Of a stretch of 49,253 nucleotides of DNA, positions 1 to 9,158 are shown in pieces (positions within the stretch are counted from its first letter, which is position 1; every line of letters begins with the position of its first letter). Made by a program: the position numbers and the translations under genes. This stretch comes from Thermoplasmatales archaeon UBA509 (GTDB taxonomy: Archaea > Thermoplasmatota > Thermoplasmata > Thermoplasmatales > Thermoplasmataceae). The notes below the pieces were generated by a model that saw nothing but the letters and a program-made list of their open reading frames with translations, was not told where the DNA came from and did no database searches. Location: positions 1-49,253 of the forward strand of contig DAJC01000034.1 of NCBI GenBank assembly GCA_002498845.1, in the 5' to 3' direction.

Positions 1-1640
1 GTCCTGTATTCCAGAATATTATAGGGATCCGTTGCTGGCTGCTTGGACCAGCTGACGGCAATATTGTACAGAAATACGAGCTGACCTATTCCGATAATGA
101 CTCCCCCAAGTATTGCACTATCCTGGTATGGCTGGAATATGGCGAAGTAACCGGCAACCGCTCTTGGCATGCCAAGAAAACCACCTACTGCCCATGAAAA
201 TGACATCAGAAATGACCCCACAGCAGTGATGTAGAAATGCCACCTGGCAAGCCTTTCATCATATACTCTTCCGTTGCTGAATGTTGGGAACAGAAGATAG
301 AATGTGGCCATGGAAACGCCAAGTGTCAATCCTACAAATATGAAGTGAAAATGCCCTGTAACAAAGTATGTTCCATGCACTGCCTGGTTGATGGGATCAT
401 CAGCCAGCATGACACCCATAACTCCTCCGATTATGAAATCGAATATTGCATTTATCACGAAGAGCATGGGGGTTGTGAGCCTTATTTTCTTTGCCGTCCA
501 CATGGTTGCGATCATATTGAATATTGTCAAGGCGGACGGTATCACCACGATAAATGACATGGTGGTAAAGAATATGACCCAGTCAACGCCTAGCCCAGAG
601 TTGAGGAGATGGTGACCCCACACCAGTTCACTTAGAATAAGAAGAAGACCAAGAGAGAAAATTGCTGAGAAATAGCTGTAAACCTTGGTTTCTGTGAATC
701 TGGTGATGATATCGTACATCAATCCGAAGAACGGAATTACTGCTATGTAAACGATGGGATGGCCCCAGAACCAGAATAATACGGCGAATGACAGCGGAGT
801 GCTTGTTGCTGTTACGAAGAATATTGGATTGAAGAAGTCGTAGAACAGCATCCCCAGTCCAACCATCAGAGGGGGAGCAGAGGAGACAAGCATTATGAGA
901 GTGAACACAACTGCCCACGCATATACAGGCATCCTTGAAAGCGGAATGTCATCGGCCCGGTCAATGAATATGATTTTCAGCACTATGACGCTTGCCATCA
1001 CCATACCCATGAACACAAGTTCCATTGCTATGACTGCTAGCCAGTTATAAGATCCTGCTCCCAGTGGTGTAAGTTGCAATGATAACGGCGGGTACATATA
1101 CCATCTCATGCTTGATTTGGATAAAACGAAAAGTGAGCCCCCAAGAACCCACATCCAGTACGCTACAGATGATAGGTGTCCCATGTTGTCTCTCTTCAGC
1201 CTTAACCTGGACGGCAGGATGTAGTATGCAAATCCCATGGCCATCCCAATGGCAAACATGTAGATCATAAGGGTAGCATGCTGTGTGAGCAGAATATTAT
1301 ATATTGTAGGGGTCAGTATAGTGGGGTTTGGATCTGTCAGGCTAACCCTCATTAGGACGCCAAAGGCACCCCCAACAAACATGAAAAGCAGTCCAGTGAA
1401 TATGTATCTGAGACCTATGGATTTAGCATCATCATAAAATAAAATGAACCATGACAGAGGACGTGGCTTCCCATAAAGCGAGTCTCTCACATATGCATCC
1501 CTGTCAGAATATCCTTCGTCCTCTGCAACGTGAGAGAGTACTTCTGCCCTGGTGGAATAGAGATAGTAAACATAGAATGATGCTATGAATACCAGCGAAA
1601 CGAGAATGCCGGCCACGATGAGAAGAGTCTCTGTTGACAT
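1..1640 (-). CDS. coxA: Heme-copper terminal oxidase subunit I (C-terminus beyond window)
   Basis: Catalytic subunit of a proton-pumping O2 reductase in the cell membrane. The frame reads open from ATG at 1640 to the window edge (about 546 codons seen), so the stop is missing. Heme and CuB ligands are visible: H121 (HATLM), H294 and Y298 in GHPIVY, the HH pair at about 343-344 (WGHHLLNSG), and GHFHF near 429-433. The position that is Glu in A-type oxidases (HPEVY) is Ile, which fits the B-type (ba3-like) family with a single K-type proton path. Its ATG overlaps the TAA of subunit II (TAATG), so the two are translationally coupled. The B-type assignment is inferred from motifs only. Confidence 0.93.
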   Translation of the reverse strand, partial: MSTETLLIVAGILVSLVFIASFYVYYLYSTRAEVLSHVAEDEGYSDRDAYVRDSLYGKPRPLSWFILFYDDAKSIGLRYIFTGLLFMFVGGAFGVLMRVSLTDPNPTILTPTIYNILLTQHATLMIYMFAIGMAMGFAYYILPSRLRLKRDNMGHLSSVAYWMWVLGGSLFVLSKSSMRWYMYPPLSLQLTPLGAGSYNWLAVIAMELVFMGMVMASVIVLKIIFIDRADDIPLSRMPVYAWAVVFTLIMLVSSAPPLMVGLGMLFYDFFNPIFFVTATSTPLSFAVLFWFWGHPIVYIAVIPFFGLMYDIITRFTETKVYSYFSAIFSLGLLLILSELVWGHHLLNSGLGVDWVIFFTTMSFIVVIPSALTIFNMIATMWTAKKIRLTTPMLFVINAIFDFIIGGVMGVMLADDPINQAVHGTYFVTGHFHFIFVGLTLGVSMATFYLLFPTFSNGRVYDERLARWHFYITAVGSFLMSFSWAVGGFLGMPRAVAGYFAIFQPYQDSAILGGVIIGIGQLVFLYNIAVSWSKQPATDPYNILEYR

Positions 1641-2086
1641 TATGGACTCACCACCATATAGCCTCTCATCAGGTAATGATCCTCACCACAGTACTCAACA
1701 CATTCAAATATGTATTTTCCTGTTTTTTCTGGCTCGAAGCTTACTTGGTTAGGATGATCTGGTACTGCATATACCTGAACTCCGAGAGATGGTATCAGCA
1801 GATCGTGAATTACATCTTTTGACGTCACCTGAAGCGTATATTCGTGACCTACAGTAACATAAAGGGTGTCGGTGCTTGTGGTATTGTTTGAGTACGTGAA
1901 CTGCCATGCCCACTGGTAGCCCAGCACCTGTATCACTGTGGAATTTGCAGGCACAGTCTTATTGTCGGCTGGTTGCGGTATGTTCTGTGTATGCCCAAGC
2001 ACATAACCAAGATTCGCCAGCGCTGACGCAATAAGCACAATTAACACAACCGCCGTAAAAAGGTATTCAACCTGTCTTCTGTTCAT
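1640..2086 (-). CDS. coxB: Heme-copper oxidase subunit II with CuA site
   Basis: Electron entry subunit of the oxidase. It has 148 residues: one N-terminal membrane helix (about 8-30), then a cupredoxin domain outside the cell. The CuA ligands are complete: H94, then C129, C133, H137 and M140 in CVEYCGEDHYLM. The single helix and short length resemble subunit II of ba3-type enzymes rather than the two-helix A-type form. Its start overlaps the stop of the upstream 83-residue gene by four bases (ATGA) and its stop overlaps coxA, so the three genes form one operon. Confidence 0.93.
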   Translation of the reverse strand: MNRRQVEYLFTAVVLIVLIASALANLGYVLGHTQNIPQPADNKTVPANSTVIQVLGYQWAWQFTYSNNTTSTDTLYVTVGHEYTLQVTSKDVIHDLLIPSLGVQVYAVPDHPNQVSFEPEKTGKYIFECVEYCGEDHYLMRGYMVVSP

Positions 2087-2334
2087 CTATAATCATCTCC
2101 ATCGGAGCTCCTGTCCCCGTATTTATACACGGGATACATCAAAAGAATAATCGAGAATGCGGCCGATGCGATTCCCACCCCTAAGATATATGATATTTCT
2201 GAAACAGCACCGATTGCTGGGTATCCTGTATACAGATAAGTTGAAAGGAGATAACTGAGCAGATAATACGCAGCAAAGCCCACTATTATACCTATTACCA
2301 AAAAGGTCACTATGAGCCGACCTTTTTCATCCAT
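2083..2334 (-). CDS. Small two-helix membrane protein, first gene of the oxidase operon
   Basis: An 83-residue protein with two hydrophobic segments (about 8-34 and 43-68) and a charged C-terminal tail. I recognise no family. Its place at the head of the oxidase operon, overlapping subunit II by ATGA, suggests a small oxidase subunit or assembly factor; that is inference from context. A TATA-like box at 2354-2363 on the minus strand lies about 24 bases upstream of the ATG, so the operon transcript is probably leaderless. Confidence 0.7.
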   Translation of the reverse strand: MDEKGRLIVTFLVIGIIVGFAAYYLLSYLLSTYLYTGYPAIGAVSEISYILGVGIASAAFSIILLMYPVYKYGDRSSDGDDYR

Positions 2335-2353
2335 GTGTGCTCTATTTTATCAA

Positions 2354-2363
2354 TTTATTTAAA
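2354..2363 (-). promoter_or_regulatory. TATA box of the oxidase operon
   Basis: On the minus strand the box reads TTTAAATAAA, preceded by AAACC. Its centre is about 24 bases from the first start codon, the spacing expected if transcription starts at or next to the ATG. Confidence 0.55.
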
Positions 2364-2427
2364 GGTTTTTCAACATCTTTGTTGCAGATAGTTTTATAAT
2401 AATTGATAAATCAATTTATATGATTAT

Positions 2428-2441
2428 ATTCGTGCACGAAT
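2428..2441. promoter_or_regulatory. 14-base perfect palindrome upstream of the oxidase promoter
   Basis: ATTCGTGCACGAAT is a perfect palindrome in an otherwise A/T-rich stretch between the permease 3' end and the oxidase promoter. It lies about 75 bases upstream of the TATA box. A second inverted repeat (ATTGAT-AA-ATCAAT, 2402-2415) lies between them. A binding site for a dimeric regulator is an inference. Confidence 0.4.
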
Positions 2442-2531
2442 GTTCTTATATACCTGGTCACATAGCTCTGAAATCAGTAAATCCATTTAAAACCGCATAG
2501 AACTGCCAGCCTTCTGCAGGACTATGACGGA

Positions 2532-4214
2532 CTACAGATAGGCATATAATAGAGTGATGATCATTGCTACAGCCGTAATCATCGAGCCATACAGCGCATA
2601 GTCTTTTGCTGTATAGGAACCCGCCGCCTGAACAATCAGGTTGGACTGGTTCCCGAACGGGGTGATAAATGTGCAGGAAGCTGCCATTGCCACAACAACA
2701 ATTGCCTTAAGCGGATCCGGGAAACCCATTGCCACGGGGCCCATTATGACGGCTGATCCAACATTTCCTATTGTATTGGCAAGAATCACTGTGACGACAA
2801 AAAGTATGAGAGGAGATCCAAGAATAATGCCAGCAATATAAACTGACAGCCCTGTAGATATTATTGCAGCCCCAAGAATCAGGTAAGTACCGACAAATAT
2901 GAGTATGGGCCACTGCACGCTTTTGTACATGGACTTGAAGTTCAATGTTCTGGTAATCAGCATTATGAGGAGAGCCGAGCCGAATGCTATGATCAGGTTA
3001 ACTCCGAACGATGCTAGAACAACAGCAAACCCAAGGGAGCCTATTGCAATGATGCCTCTGCTGGGATTGAATACACGCATTTCTCTCTCGGAAAGAGGGC
3101 CCAGTGAATTGTCCGTTATGAATGACGCAATGTCCTCATCAGAACCGGAAAGCATCAAAACATCGCCTACCTCCACGCTTATGGTCCTGAACCTTCCAAA
3201 TATCTTTTTCCCATAGGCCGAGATCCCCACAACCGATATGTTATATCTTCCCGCTTCCCTGATCTGACTCAGTTGCTGGCCAACCAGGCGCGATTCCGGC
3301 ATGACAAAGACCTCCCTTATTGAGAGATTTTCAGAGGCTGTATTTGGAATTGTCATCTTGAGACCTTTAATGCCCGATAATGTTGTCAGGGATTCTGGTT
3401 TAAGCCTTACCAGAAGCACATCTCCACCGAATATTGTCCGTTGCCTCCAGCTTATTCTTCCGGGATATATTGCCACAACCCTGATGCCATAGGTCTTCTC
3501 GAAGTCATCTATGGATTTACCTATGACCTCGCTTTCCTTCTGAACCTGAACCTCAGTAAGATATTCGCCCGTCTTGAATTCATCTATGCTTGTAATTTTC
3601 TTCGTTCTGTTTGGGAGAAGAAATGATATGAGTATTGCAACGGGAATACCTGCCATGACTATGAAAATACCGGGATTAGAAAACTGGAAAAAACTCAGAA
3701 ACTGGCCGGTTTTGGAGTACCACAGATCATAAAGCACAACATTTGATGATGTACTTGCAACCGTGTACCTGCCGCCAAGAACTGCGATATAAGCAAACGG
3801 TATGAGATACTTAGAAGGTGATTTCTTAAGCTTATCTGAGAGATAATAACTGAGGGGCACCATCATCAATGTTAAGGCCACGTCGCTAAGGAATCCGGAA
3901 AATAAACCGACCATGAGAAACAGGACAAAGAGGAGTATATATTCATTCTTTATCTTCTTTGAAACAACCTCCGCAAATTTGTCGATAATTCCGGAATCTG
4001 AGACTGTTTTGCTCACAATCATCACGATGCCCAGAAGAAGAACCGGTAAGCTCCCTATTTCTGCAGTTACAGTCGAGAGTTTCGTTATTCCAAATACCAT
4101 CAGGACAAAGACTGAACCTATACCTATGAGATCGTATCTTACCCTGTTTGATATCAGAAGTACTATTGAGATAACAAAGACTGTGAGTACCACTGTTAGG
4201 TTGAAAGACAGCAT
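2532..4214 (-). CDS. SLC13-type anion permease with two TrkA-C domains
   Basis: A 560-residue membrane transporter of the SLC13/ArsB-like (ion transporter) superfamily. The N-terminal half (to about 200) and the C-terminal part (about 385-560) are strings of hydrophobic helices. Between them lie two soluble modules of about 70-80 residues each (about 215-290 and 300-375) that look like RCK-C/TrkA-C regulatory domains. This layout is typical of bacterial and archaeal SLC13 permeases for sulfate or dicarboxylates; the substrate cannot be read from sequence. It appears monocistronic. A TATA-like box at about 4240-4249 fits the start at 4214. Confidence 0.82.
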   Translation of the reverse strand: MLSFNLTVVLTVFVISIVLLISNRVRYDLIGIGSVFVLMVFGITKLSTVTAEIGSLPVLLLGIVMIVSKTVSDSGIIDKFAEVVSKKIKNEYILLFVLFLMVGLFSGFLSDVALTLMMVPLSYYLSDKLKKSPSKYLIPFAYIAVLGGRYTVASTSSNVVLYDLWYSKTGQFLSFFQFSNPGIFIVMAGIPVAILISFLLPNRTKKITSIDEFKTGEYLTEVQVQKESEVIGKSIDDFEKTYGIRVVAIYPGRISWRQRTIFGGDVLLVRLKPESLTTLSGIKGLKMTIPNTASENLSIREVFVMPESRLVGQQLSQIREAGRYNISVVGISAYGKKIFGRFRTISVEVGDVLMLSGSDEDIASFITDNSLGPLSEREMRVFNPSRGIIAIGSLGFAVVLASFGVNLIIAFGSALLIMLITRTLNFKSMYKSVQWPILIFVGTYLILGAAIISTGLSVYIAGIILGSPLILFVVTVILANTIGNVGSAVIMGPVAMGFPDPLKAIVVVAMAASCTFITPFGNQSNLIVQAAGSYTAKDYALYGSMITAVAMIITLLYAYL

Positions 4215-4412
4215 CGGAAATTCCTAAGTAAAACCCAGGTAAACTATTAAGACTATTGGAAGTTCATATAATTTTAATTGGACACAAATTGCCTCAGCCG
4301 CAGCAGTGTATAAAGCCTGCCACACGGCTTCTCCCGATTCTGGACGCCCCCTAACTTCATGCTCATATTATGCTATACTTAAAAAATGTATAAAAGAGGG
4401 TGTTGCTGGAGA

Positions 4413-5573
4413 TTAATCCATTTCCCTGGTAGAAACCTTTGTCTCCTTCCTTTTCTTAATTCCACTCTCGATGGTCTCAAACTGGCCTTTGAATTTTTCC
4501 AGAACTCTTGGAAGGGAAGTGTATTCCATATCCTCCTCTGGAAGTCTGTGTGGCTCAAATGGACCCATGCGCCTCAGGTAATCAACAACGTCTACTGCAG
4601 TTCTCCTTGCTCCATCGAATGCTGGATCGTCAAACATGTCAACAGGACCTGAAAGCTTTCCATTCTTAAGGACAAAACCCAGGGAGACAACCCTTGGTGG
4701 GCCATCAAATCTGGTCATCTTTGCATACTTCATGCCAACTGGCATAAGAGGACCATTGAAAGAGCCCCTCATCCATCCGGAAACTAGATATGGGTGCGAG
4801 AAAGCTTCGAGAGATTCGCCTGAAGCGGGAAGACCCGATTGTATCCTCACTATGCCTGCCGGATCATCCTTACCCACGTACTCCCCTGCTATGAAAGATA
4901 ACTTGTCCGTTGTTATCACTGCAACATTTTCATCCGGCAACTTTTCGTGATTCGGCTTGGTGAAAACTCTCTTGATAACATATCTCCCCTTGGAACCTAT
5001 CATTCCAAGAATATCGTACATATGTTCCGGGGCGGAAAGAAAAATCCGTTTTGCTTCAATAATATCCCATATTTCAAAGGTGAATCCGTCATGCATGTTG
5101 TTGTCAATTACAAGACCTGGCGTATTGAACGGATCAGCGAACATTTTGAAAATAGGGTAATTAAATGCTCCTGGCTCGGTTTTATCCATCATGTACACAA
5201 TAAATGGCTCAGATGTTCTTGGTGTAATTTCCATTTCCGCAATCCCGGGACCCATTCCCTTGATGTTGCCAGAAAATGAATCTTTAAGGAGATCCTGCCC
5301 TGCGCCATACAGCCCATAATTCTTTGCAACGACAGTCCCGGCCTTGAAGGCATTCCAGGCGAGCTCATGCACCTCAGGATTGTCTATTCCACCATTGTGT
5401 ATCATGGTTATCTGTATATCGTCGCCAACATGGGATATGTAAAAATCACTCAAAAGGGAGGCTCCCTTTTCCTTCACATAATTCTCAACTTCCTTGACGA
5501 CCGGCTCAAAAACTGTGGTGTGCCCCGGTAAGCTTCCTATGTCTGCTTTTATGTGCGATATTGTTACTTTCAT
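4413..5573 (-). CDS. fbp: Fructose-1,6-bisphosphate aldolase/phosphatase (bifunctional, archaeal type V)
   Basis: Makes fructose-6-phosphate from triose phosphates with one active site that first acts as aldolase and then as phosphatase, the unidirectional gluconeogenic enzyme of archaea. The 386-residue length and the N-terminal MKVTISHIKADIGSLPGH match the family. The motif YVGKDD at 232-237 holds the Schiff-base Lys (K235) and catalytic Tyr (Y232), equivalent to K232/Y229 of the Thermoproteus enzyme, plus the metal-binding Asp pair. A TATA-like box at about 5595-5606 lies 28 bases before the ATG, so the mRNA is probably leaderless. It is transcribed divergently from the site-2 protease gene. 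Confidence 0.95.
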   Translation of the reverse strand: MKVTISHIKADIGSLPGHTTVFEPVVKEVENYVKEKGASLLSDFYISHVGDDIQITMIHNGGIDNPEVHELAWNAFKAGTVVAKNYGLYGAGQDLLKDSFSGNIKGMGPGIAEMEITPRTSEPFIVYMMDKTEPGAFNYPIFKMFADPFNTPGLVIDNNMHDGFTFEIWDIIEAKRIFLSAPEHMYDILGMIGSKGRYVIKRVFTKPNHEKLPDENVAVITTDKLSFIAGEYVGKDDPAGIVRIQSGLPASGESLEAFSHPYLVSGWMRGSFNGPLMPVGMKYAKMTRFDGPPRVVSLGFVLKNGKLSGPVDMFDDPAFDGARRTAVDVVDYLRRMGPFEPHRLPEEDMEYTSLPRVLEKFKGQFETIESGIKKRKETKVSTREMD

Positions 5574-5720
5574 GTTACTATAAGCCGAAAGTCACTATTT
5601 TAATATTTTGATAGAGCGAAAATGACATCGTCATTCGTTAAAAATTATACAATACTACATCGGCATTATTTGCGATACAATTGACAAGACTAAATAGATC
5701 AGTTTCAATTGGGTTGTTAA

Positions 5721-7295
5721 ATGATCAACTGGCTCTACATAGTGTTTCTTCTGGTTATTCTATGGACAATGGCAATAATGTATCTTGCCCCCAGAATAAG
5801 CAGATCCAAACACTTCGGCCTTCTGGGTCCTGCCCTCATGGTAAAGTCCACAAAAAACAGGAATATCATCGACCGGATCGCAAAGAGGTTTCCCGGCATA
5901 TTGTTTGGAAAAATTTCCGTAGTTCTAGTCATTATTAGTTCAATATTCGCAGTTATACTCCTGGTCTATGGGTCAATTCTCTCTCTCAGCATTAAACCCT
6001 CTAACGCCCCATCACTCAGCCTGCTAATCGGGTTGCCAGGTATTAATCCGGCCATACCAATTTCATACGGTGTCGTTACAATTATAGCTGCCGTGGCAAT
6101 CCATGAAATATTCCACGGCGTGGTTGCAAGAAGGCAGGGGATAAAGCTCAGTTCAGTTGGTGCACTGTTTTTTATCATACCACTTGGGGCATTTGTAGAA
6201 CCTGACGAGAAAGAAATAACGTCTGCAGACCCCGTGATCAGGAGGAGAGTGATAGCTGCAGGACCTGGAATTAACATAGTCATAGCAATTATTTCCCTGA
6301 TCATTGTTGCTTTCCTGCTGTTCCCTGCCGTTACTCCAACACACCAGGGGCTGTACGTTGAATCAACCACCGGCGGGTCGGCTGCCGCTGCCTTTATTCC
6401 AACTGGCACTGAATTGATATCCTATGGTAACAGCACTGTCAATTATTCCGGAAACGCACTTCTGAACATGACTATGGATTCCGTGCTGATCCCTGGCCAT
6501 AATTATACTGCAGAAATTAGCAAGGGTGGTACCTTATCCAAAGTTTCTGTTCCAGCAGGAATTGTTATTGCATCCGTTATTGAGGGGCTTCCTGCATACA
6601 ATGCCTCGGTTCCTGTGGGTTCCATAATTCTTTCAGTAGATGGAAATGTGGCATACAACGATTCTGTCCTATCCAGTTACCTTGATGGTGTTGCACCGGG
6701 AAGTAACGTGAATATGAGTGTGGATGTATATAACACCACCACCCATACCTATACGATTAAAACCTATGCAATCACAACAACTTCCCTCTATTACTACTAC
6801 AGCAAATACGATCCTTCTTCCAACTCGCAATCATACATGAACAAGAGTTTTGTGGGTATTACCCTGGGCTATCTGGGGATTGGCGGGCTGACGCTTTCAG
6901 GAATGCAGGCCATTCTGTCGGGAAGCCAGGTATTTACGGTACCATGGAACGGGATACTTGAATTCATAGCCCTACCATTTGCTTATCTTTATCCTGTTCC
7001 AAGTTCTCTTGCATCCCTCTTCACCACACCTTTCAGTCCTCTTGTCTTCTGGGGCGTTGTCAATGTGTTTTACTGGCTTTTCTGGTGGGACCTTCTGCTT
7101 GCCATAACAAATGCGCTTCCGCTTTTTGTCTTTGATGGCGGGCAGTTCTTCAGGGATACGCTTTACATTGCCGGTAAAAAGGAAAGGCTGAAGTTTCTGC
7201 GGAGTGACGCAAACGTGAGGAAGATAACGACCTTTGTGGGATTTCTAGTGCTATTTCTCTTCCTATGGGAAATCATAGTGCCAAGAATAGTATGA
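5721..7295 (+). CDS. Site-2 protease-type membrane metalloprotease with PDZ domain (M50)
   Basis: An intramembrane zinc metalloprotease of family M50 (S2P/RseP-like), 524 residues. The zinc motif HEIFH is at 128-132. The third ligand region, LFVFDGGQFF with D472, is in a C-terminal membrane segment. Between them a large extracytoplasmic region contains a PDZ-like stretch (about 280-350) with several N-glycosylation-type NxS/T sites. The N-terminus has two membrane helices. Such proteases cleave membrane-bound regulators; the substrate is unknown here. A TATA-like box at 5691-5696 is about 27 bases before the ATG, suggesting a leaderless transcript. Confidence 0.9.
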   Translation: MINWLYIVFLLVILWTMAIMYLAPRISRSKHFGLLGPALMVKSTKNRNIIDRIAKRFPGILFGKISVVLVIISSIFAVILLVYGSILSLSIKPSNAPSLSLLIGLPGINPAIPISYGVVTIIAAVAIHEIFHGVVARRQGIKLSSVGALFFIIPLGAFVEPDEKEITSADPVIRRRVIAAGPGINIVIAIISLIIVAFLLFPAVTPTHQGLYVESTTGGSAAAAFIPTGTELISYGNSTVNYSGNALLNMTMDSVLIPGHNYTAEISKGGTLSKVSVPAGIVIASVIEGLPAYNASVPVGSIILSVDGNVAYNDSVLSSYLDGVAPGSNVNMSVDVYNTTTHTYTIKTYAITTTSLYYYYSKYDPSSNSQSYMNKSFVGITLGYLGIGGLTLSGMQAILSGSQVFTVPWNGILEFIALPFAYLYPVPSSLASLFTTPFSPLVFWGVVNVFYWLFWWDLLLAITNALPLFVFDGGQFFRDTLYIAGKKERLKFLRSDANVRKITTFVGFLVLFLFLWEIIVPRIV

Positions 7296-7363
7296 GTACC
7301 TTATTATACTCAATAACAATTTAAGCCAGCATTAGCAATTGCTAAGTACACGGTTTGATAAAT

Positions 7364-7513
7364 ATGGCATTTCCAGAAGCTGTTGAAAGAAGATTAAACA
7401 AGAAGATCTGCATGAGATGTGACGCAAGGAATTCACCCAATGCCACAAGGTGCAGAAAGTGCGGTTATACCGGCCTCAGGATGAAGGCTAAGGAGAGAAG
7501 GGGAGGACAGTAA
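7364..7513 (+). CDS. rpl40e: Large ribosomal subunit protein L40e
   Basis: A 49-residue basic zinc-ribbon ribosomal protein. The two knuckles CMRC and CRKC are separated by a short RNSPNATR loop, and the C-terminus is rich in Lys/Arg. Length and motif spacing match archaeal L40e. It starts with ATG and ends nine bases before the GTG of purQ, so the two are probably cotranscribed. A TATA-like sequence sits at about 7301-7310. Confidence 0.93.
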   Translation: MAFPEAVERRLNKKICMRCDARNSPNATRCRKCGYTGLRMKAKERRGGQ

Positions 7514-7522
7514 ACGTCTTCC

Positions 7523-8314
7523 GTGGCTGCAAGAAAGGTAGCCATAATCAGAATGGAAGGGACAAACAATGAATATGAAGCCTTCCAGTCATTCAGCAGA
7601 GTAGGCCTGGAACCACATTATATTCACGTTAATGAGCTCAAGAGAAAATCAGTGAGCCTTGAGGATTTTTCTGCTATTTTTCTTCCCGGTGGTTTCTCTG
7701 CGGGTGACTACATAAGGGCTGGAGTGATATTTGCACGAAGGCTTGAGGATGCGGCTCTGAGAGATATTTCAGGATTTGTTGATGACGGTAAGCCAGTAAT
7801 AGGAATATGTAATGGTTTCCAGGTACTGACTGAGATGGGATTCCTGCCTGGATGGTCTCAGGGGCAGTCCAGGGAGATAGTGCTTGCCCCAAATGATTCC
7901 AACAGATACGAATGCAGGTATACCTATATACGGGTTGAAACCCGTAATCCCATTTTGGCTTCCTCCCTTGAAGTTGGCTCACATCATCTTATTCCGGTTG
8001 CCCATGCTGAAGGTAAAATCAGGATAATGGAACCGGAAAGAAATCTTGCGAAACTGGAGGAAAACGGACAGATTCTATTCAGGTACTCAACTGCGGATGG
8101 AACCCTGGACGGATACCCGTGGAATCCAAATGGCTCCGTATCTTCAGTGGCTGCAATTTCCAATAGCCAGGGGAATGTTATTGGAATGATGCCGCATCCT
8201 GAGAGACTTTTTTATTACTACAGAAAAGTGGATCAGGAAACCTATGGAAATTCGGCAGTTGGACAGAAATTCTTCACTGCAGTCAGGGATTACATTATGA
8301 GGAATGACTGCTGA
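7523..8314 (+). CDS. purQ: Phosphoribosylformylglycinamidine synthase, glutaminase subunit PurQ
   Basis: The glutaminase component of FGAM synthase in purine biosynthesis; it supplies ammonia to PurL with PurS. It is a class I glutamine amidotransferase fold of 263 residues. The nucleophile C96 is in GICNGFQ, and H225 and E227 are in MMPHPERLF. The N-terminal VAIIRMEGTNNE is typical for PurQ. The start is GTG at 7523. Its last 20 bases overlap the convergent UPF0200 gene. PurL and PurS are not in the window. Confidence 0.93.
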   Translation: MAARKVAIIRMEGTNNEYEAFQSFSRVGLEPHYIHVNELKRKSVSLEDFSAIFLPGGFSAGDYIRAGVIFARRLEDAALRDISGFVDDGKPVIGICNGFQVLTEMGFLPGWSQGQSREIVLAPNDSNRYECRYTYIRVETRNPILASSLEVGSHHLIPVAHAEGKIRIMEPERNLAKLEENGQILFRYSTADGTLDGYPWNPNGSVSSVAAISNSQGNVIGMMPHPERLFYYYRKVDQETYGNSAVGQKFFTAVRDYIMRNDC

Positions 8315-8837
8315 CCAGCGAAGAGAGAAAAACCCTGACTTTATTGTGAAATTGCTCCAGAGTGCCATCATTGACTATCATATGATCAGCAAGTGAAATT
8401 GTGCGTCCTATACCCCACGTGAGCTCTCTTCCATCCCTCATCTCCAGTTCATTTTCGCTTCTGACATCATCAATTCTATTTCTTTTCAATATTCTGTTCA
8501 AACGCTCCTGCCTATTAGCGTAAATTGCAACAACTATCACGGAATCGTAATGCCTTTTAAAAAATTCAAGCTCTTCTATATTCCTGAGCCCGTCAACAAT
8601 TGTCTTCTCTGGATCGTTAATACGTTCAGCTGTCCTCTTAGCCCATATATCCATTCCGTGCGACTTCCTCTCGGCACTGGCAAACTGGCCTATCTCGCTG
8701 TCTATCATGGGTACCCCTGCCTCCTTGGCATATTCCTTTACAGTCTCGCCCATGTGAACATCAGAATAACCCAGCTCTCTTGCAACCTTTACGAATTCGT
8801 CCTTTCCCGAACCCGGCATTCCGGTCAAAATTATCAT
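8295..8837 (-). CDS. UPF0200 P-loop kinase-like protein
   Basis: A 180-residue P-loop protein of the archaeal UPF0200 family, resembling nucleoside monophosphate and dephospho-CoA kinases. The Walker A GMPGSGKDE is at residues 6-14. A later segment with TIVDGLRNIEELEFF and a lid-like basic stretch (NRILKRNRIDD) are visible. Its substrate is not established as far as I know. It ends inside the 3' end of purQ (tail-to-tail overlap of 20 bases) and follows the 97-residue unknown gene by 27 bases on the same strand. Confidence 0.85.
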   Translation of the reverse strand: MIILTGMPGSGKDEFVKVARELGYSDVHMGETVKEYAKEAGVPMIDSEIGQFASAERKSHGMDIWAKRTAERINDPEKTIVDGLRNIEELEFFKRHYDSVIVVAIYANRQERLNRILKRNRIDDVRSENELEMRDGRELTWGIGRTISLADHMIVNDGTLEQFHNKVRVFLSSLVSSHSS

Positions 8838-8864
8838 TGAAAATGCTCCACTTATAACGAGGAT

Positions 8865-9158
8865 TTATCCGAAGAGAAACCCCATGCCATCCTCGGCCCT
8901 TGAGTCTTCTTCCTTGATCTGCTTTATTACGTCTTCTTCTGTTTTAGCTGCCATTCTCTGCAGAAACTTTCCGAAGAGTTGCTCAAGTCTCTTCCTGCCA
9001 TCATCCGATCCCTCGTAATATACAATAAGATCGGAAGCATTTTGAATGTAGTTGGCGGCTTCTTTCAGGTTAAGTGTCTGCCTTCCAAGAATATCATCGG
9101 AAGCGATCTGATCAAATACGTTTTTATTGGCCTTTTGCAGAATGTAAAGTGCAATCAT
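8865..9158 (-). CDS. Small protein of unknown function
   Basis: A 97-residue, mostly alpha-helical, charged protein without membrane segments or recognisable motifs; it ends in GMGFLFG. The start at 9158 is supported by an A/T-rich TATA-like stretch about 29 bases upstream. It lies 27 bases upstream of the UPF0200 gene on the same strand, so they probably share a transcript. I do not recognise the family. Confidence 0.6.
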   Translation of the reverse strand: MIALYILQKANKNVFDQIASDDILGRQTLNLKEAANYIQNASDLIVYYEGSDDGRKRLEQLFGKFLQRMAAKTEEDVIKQIKEEDSRAEDGMGFLFG

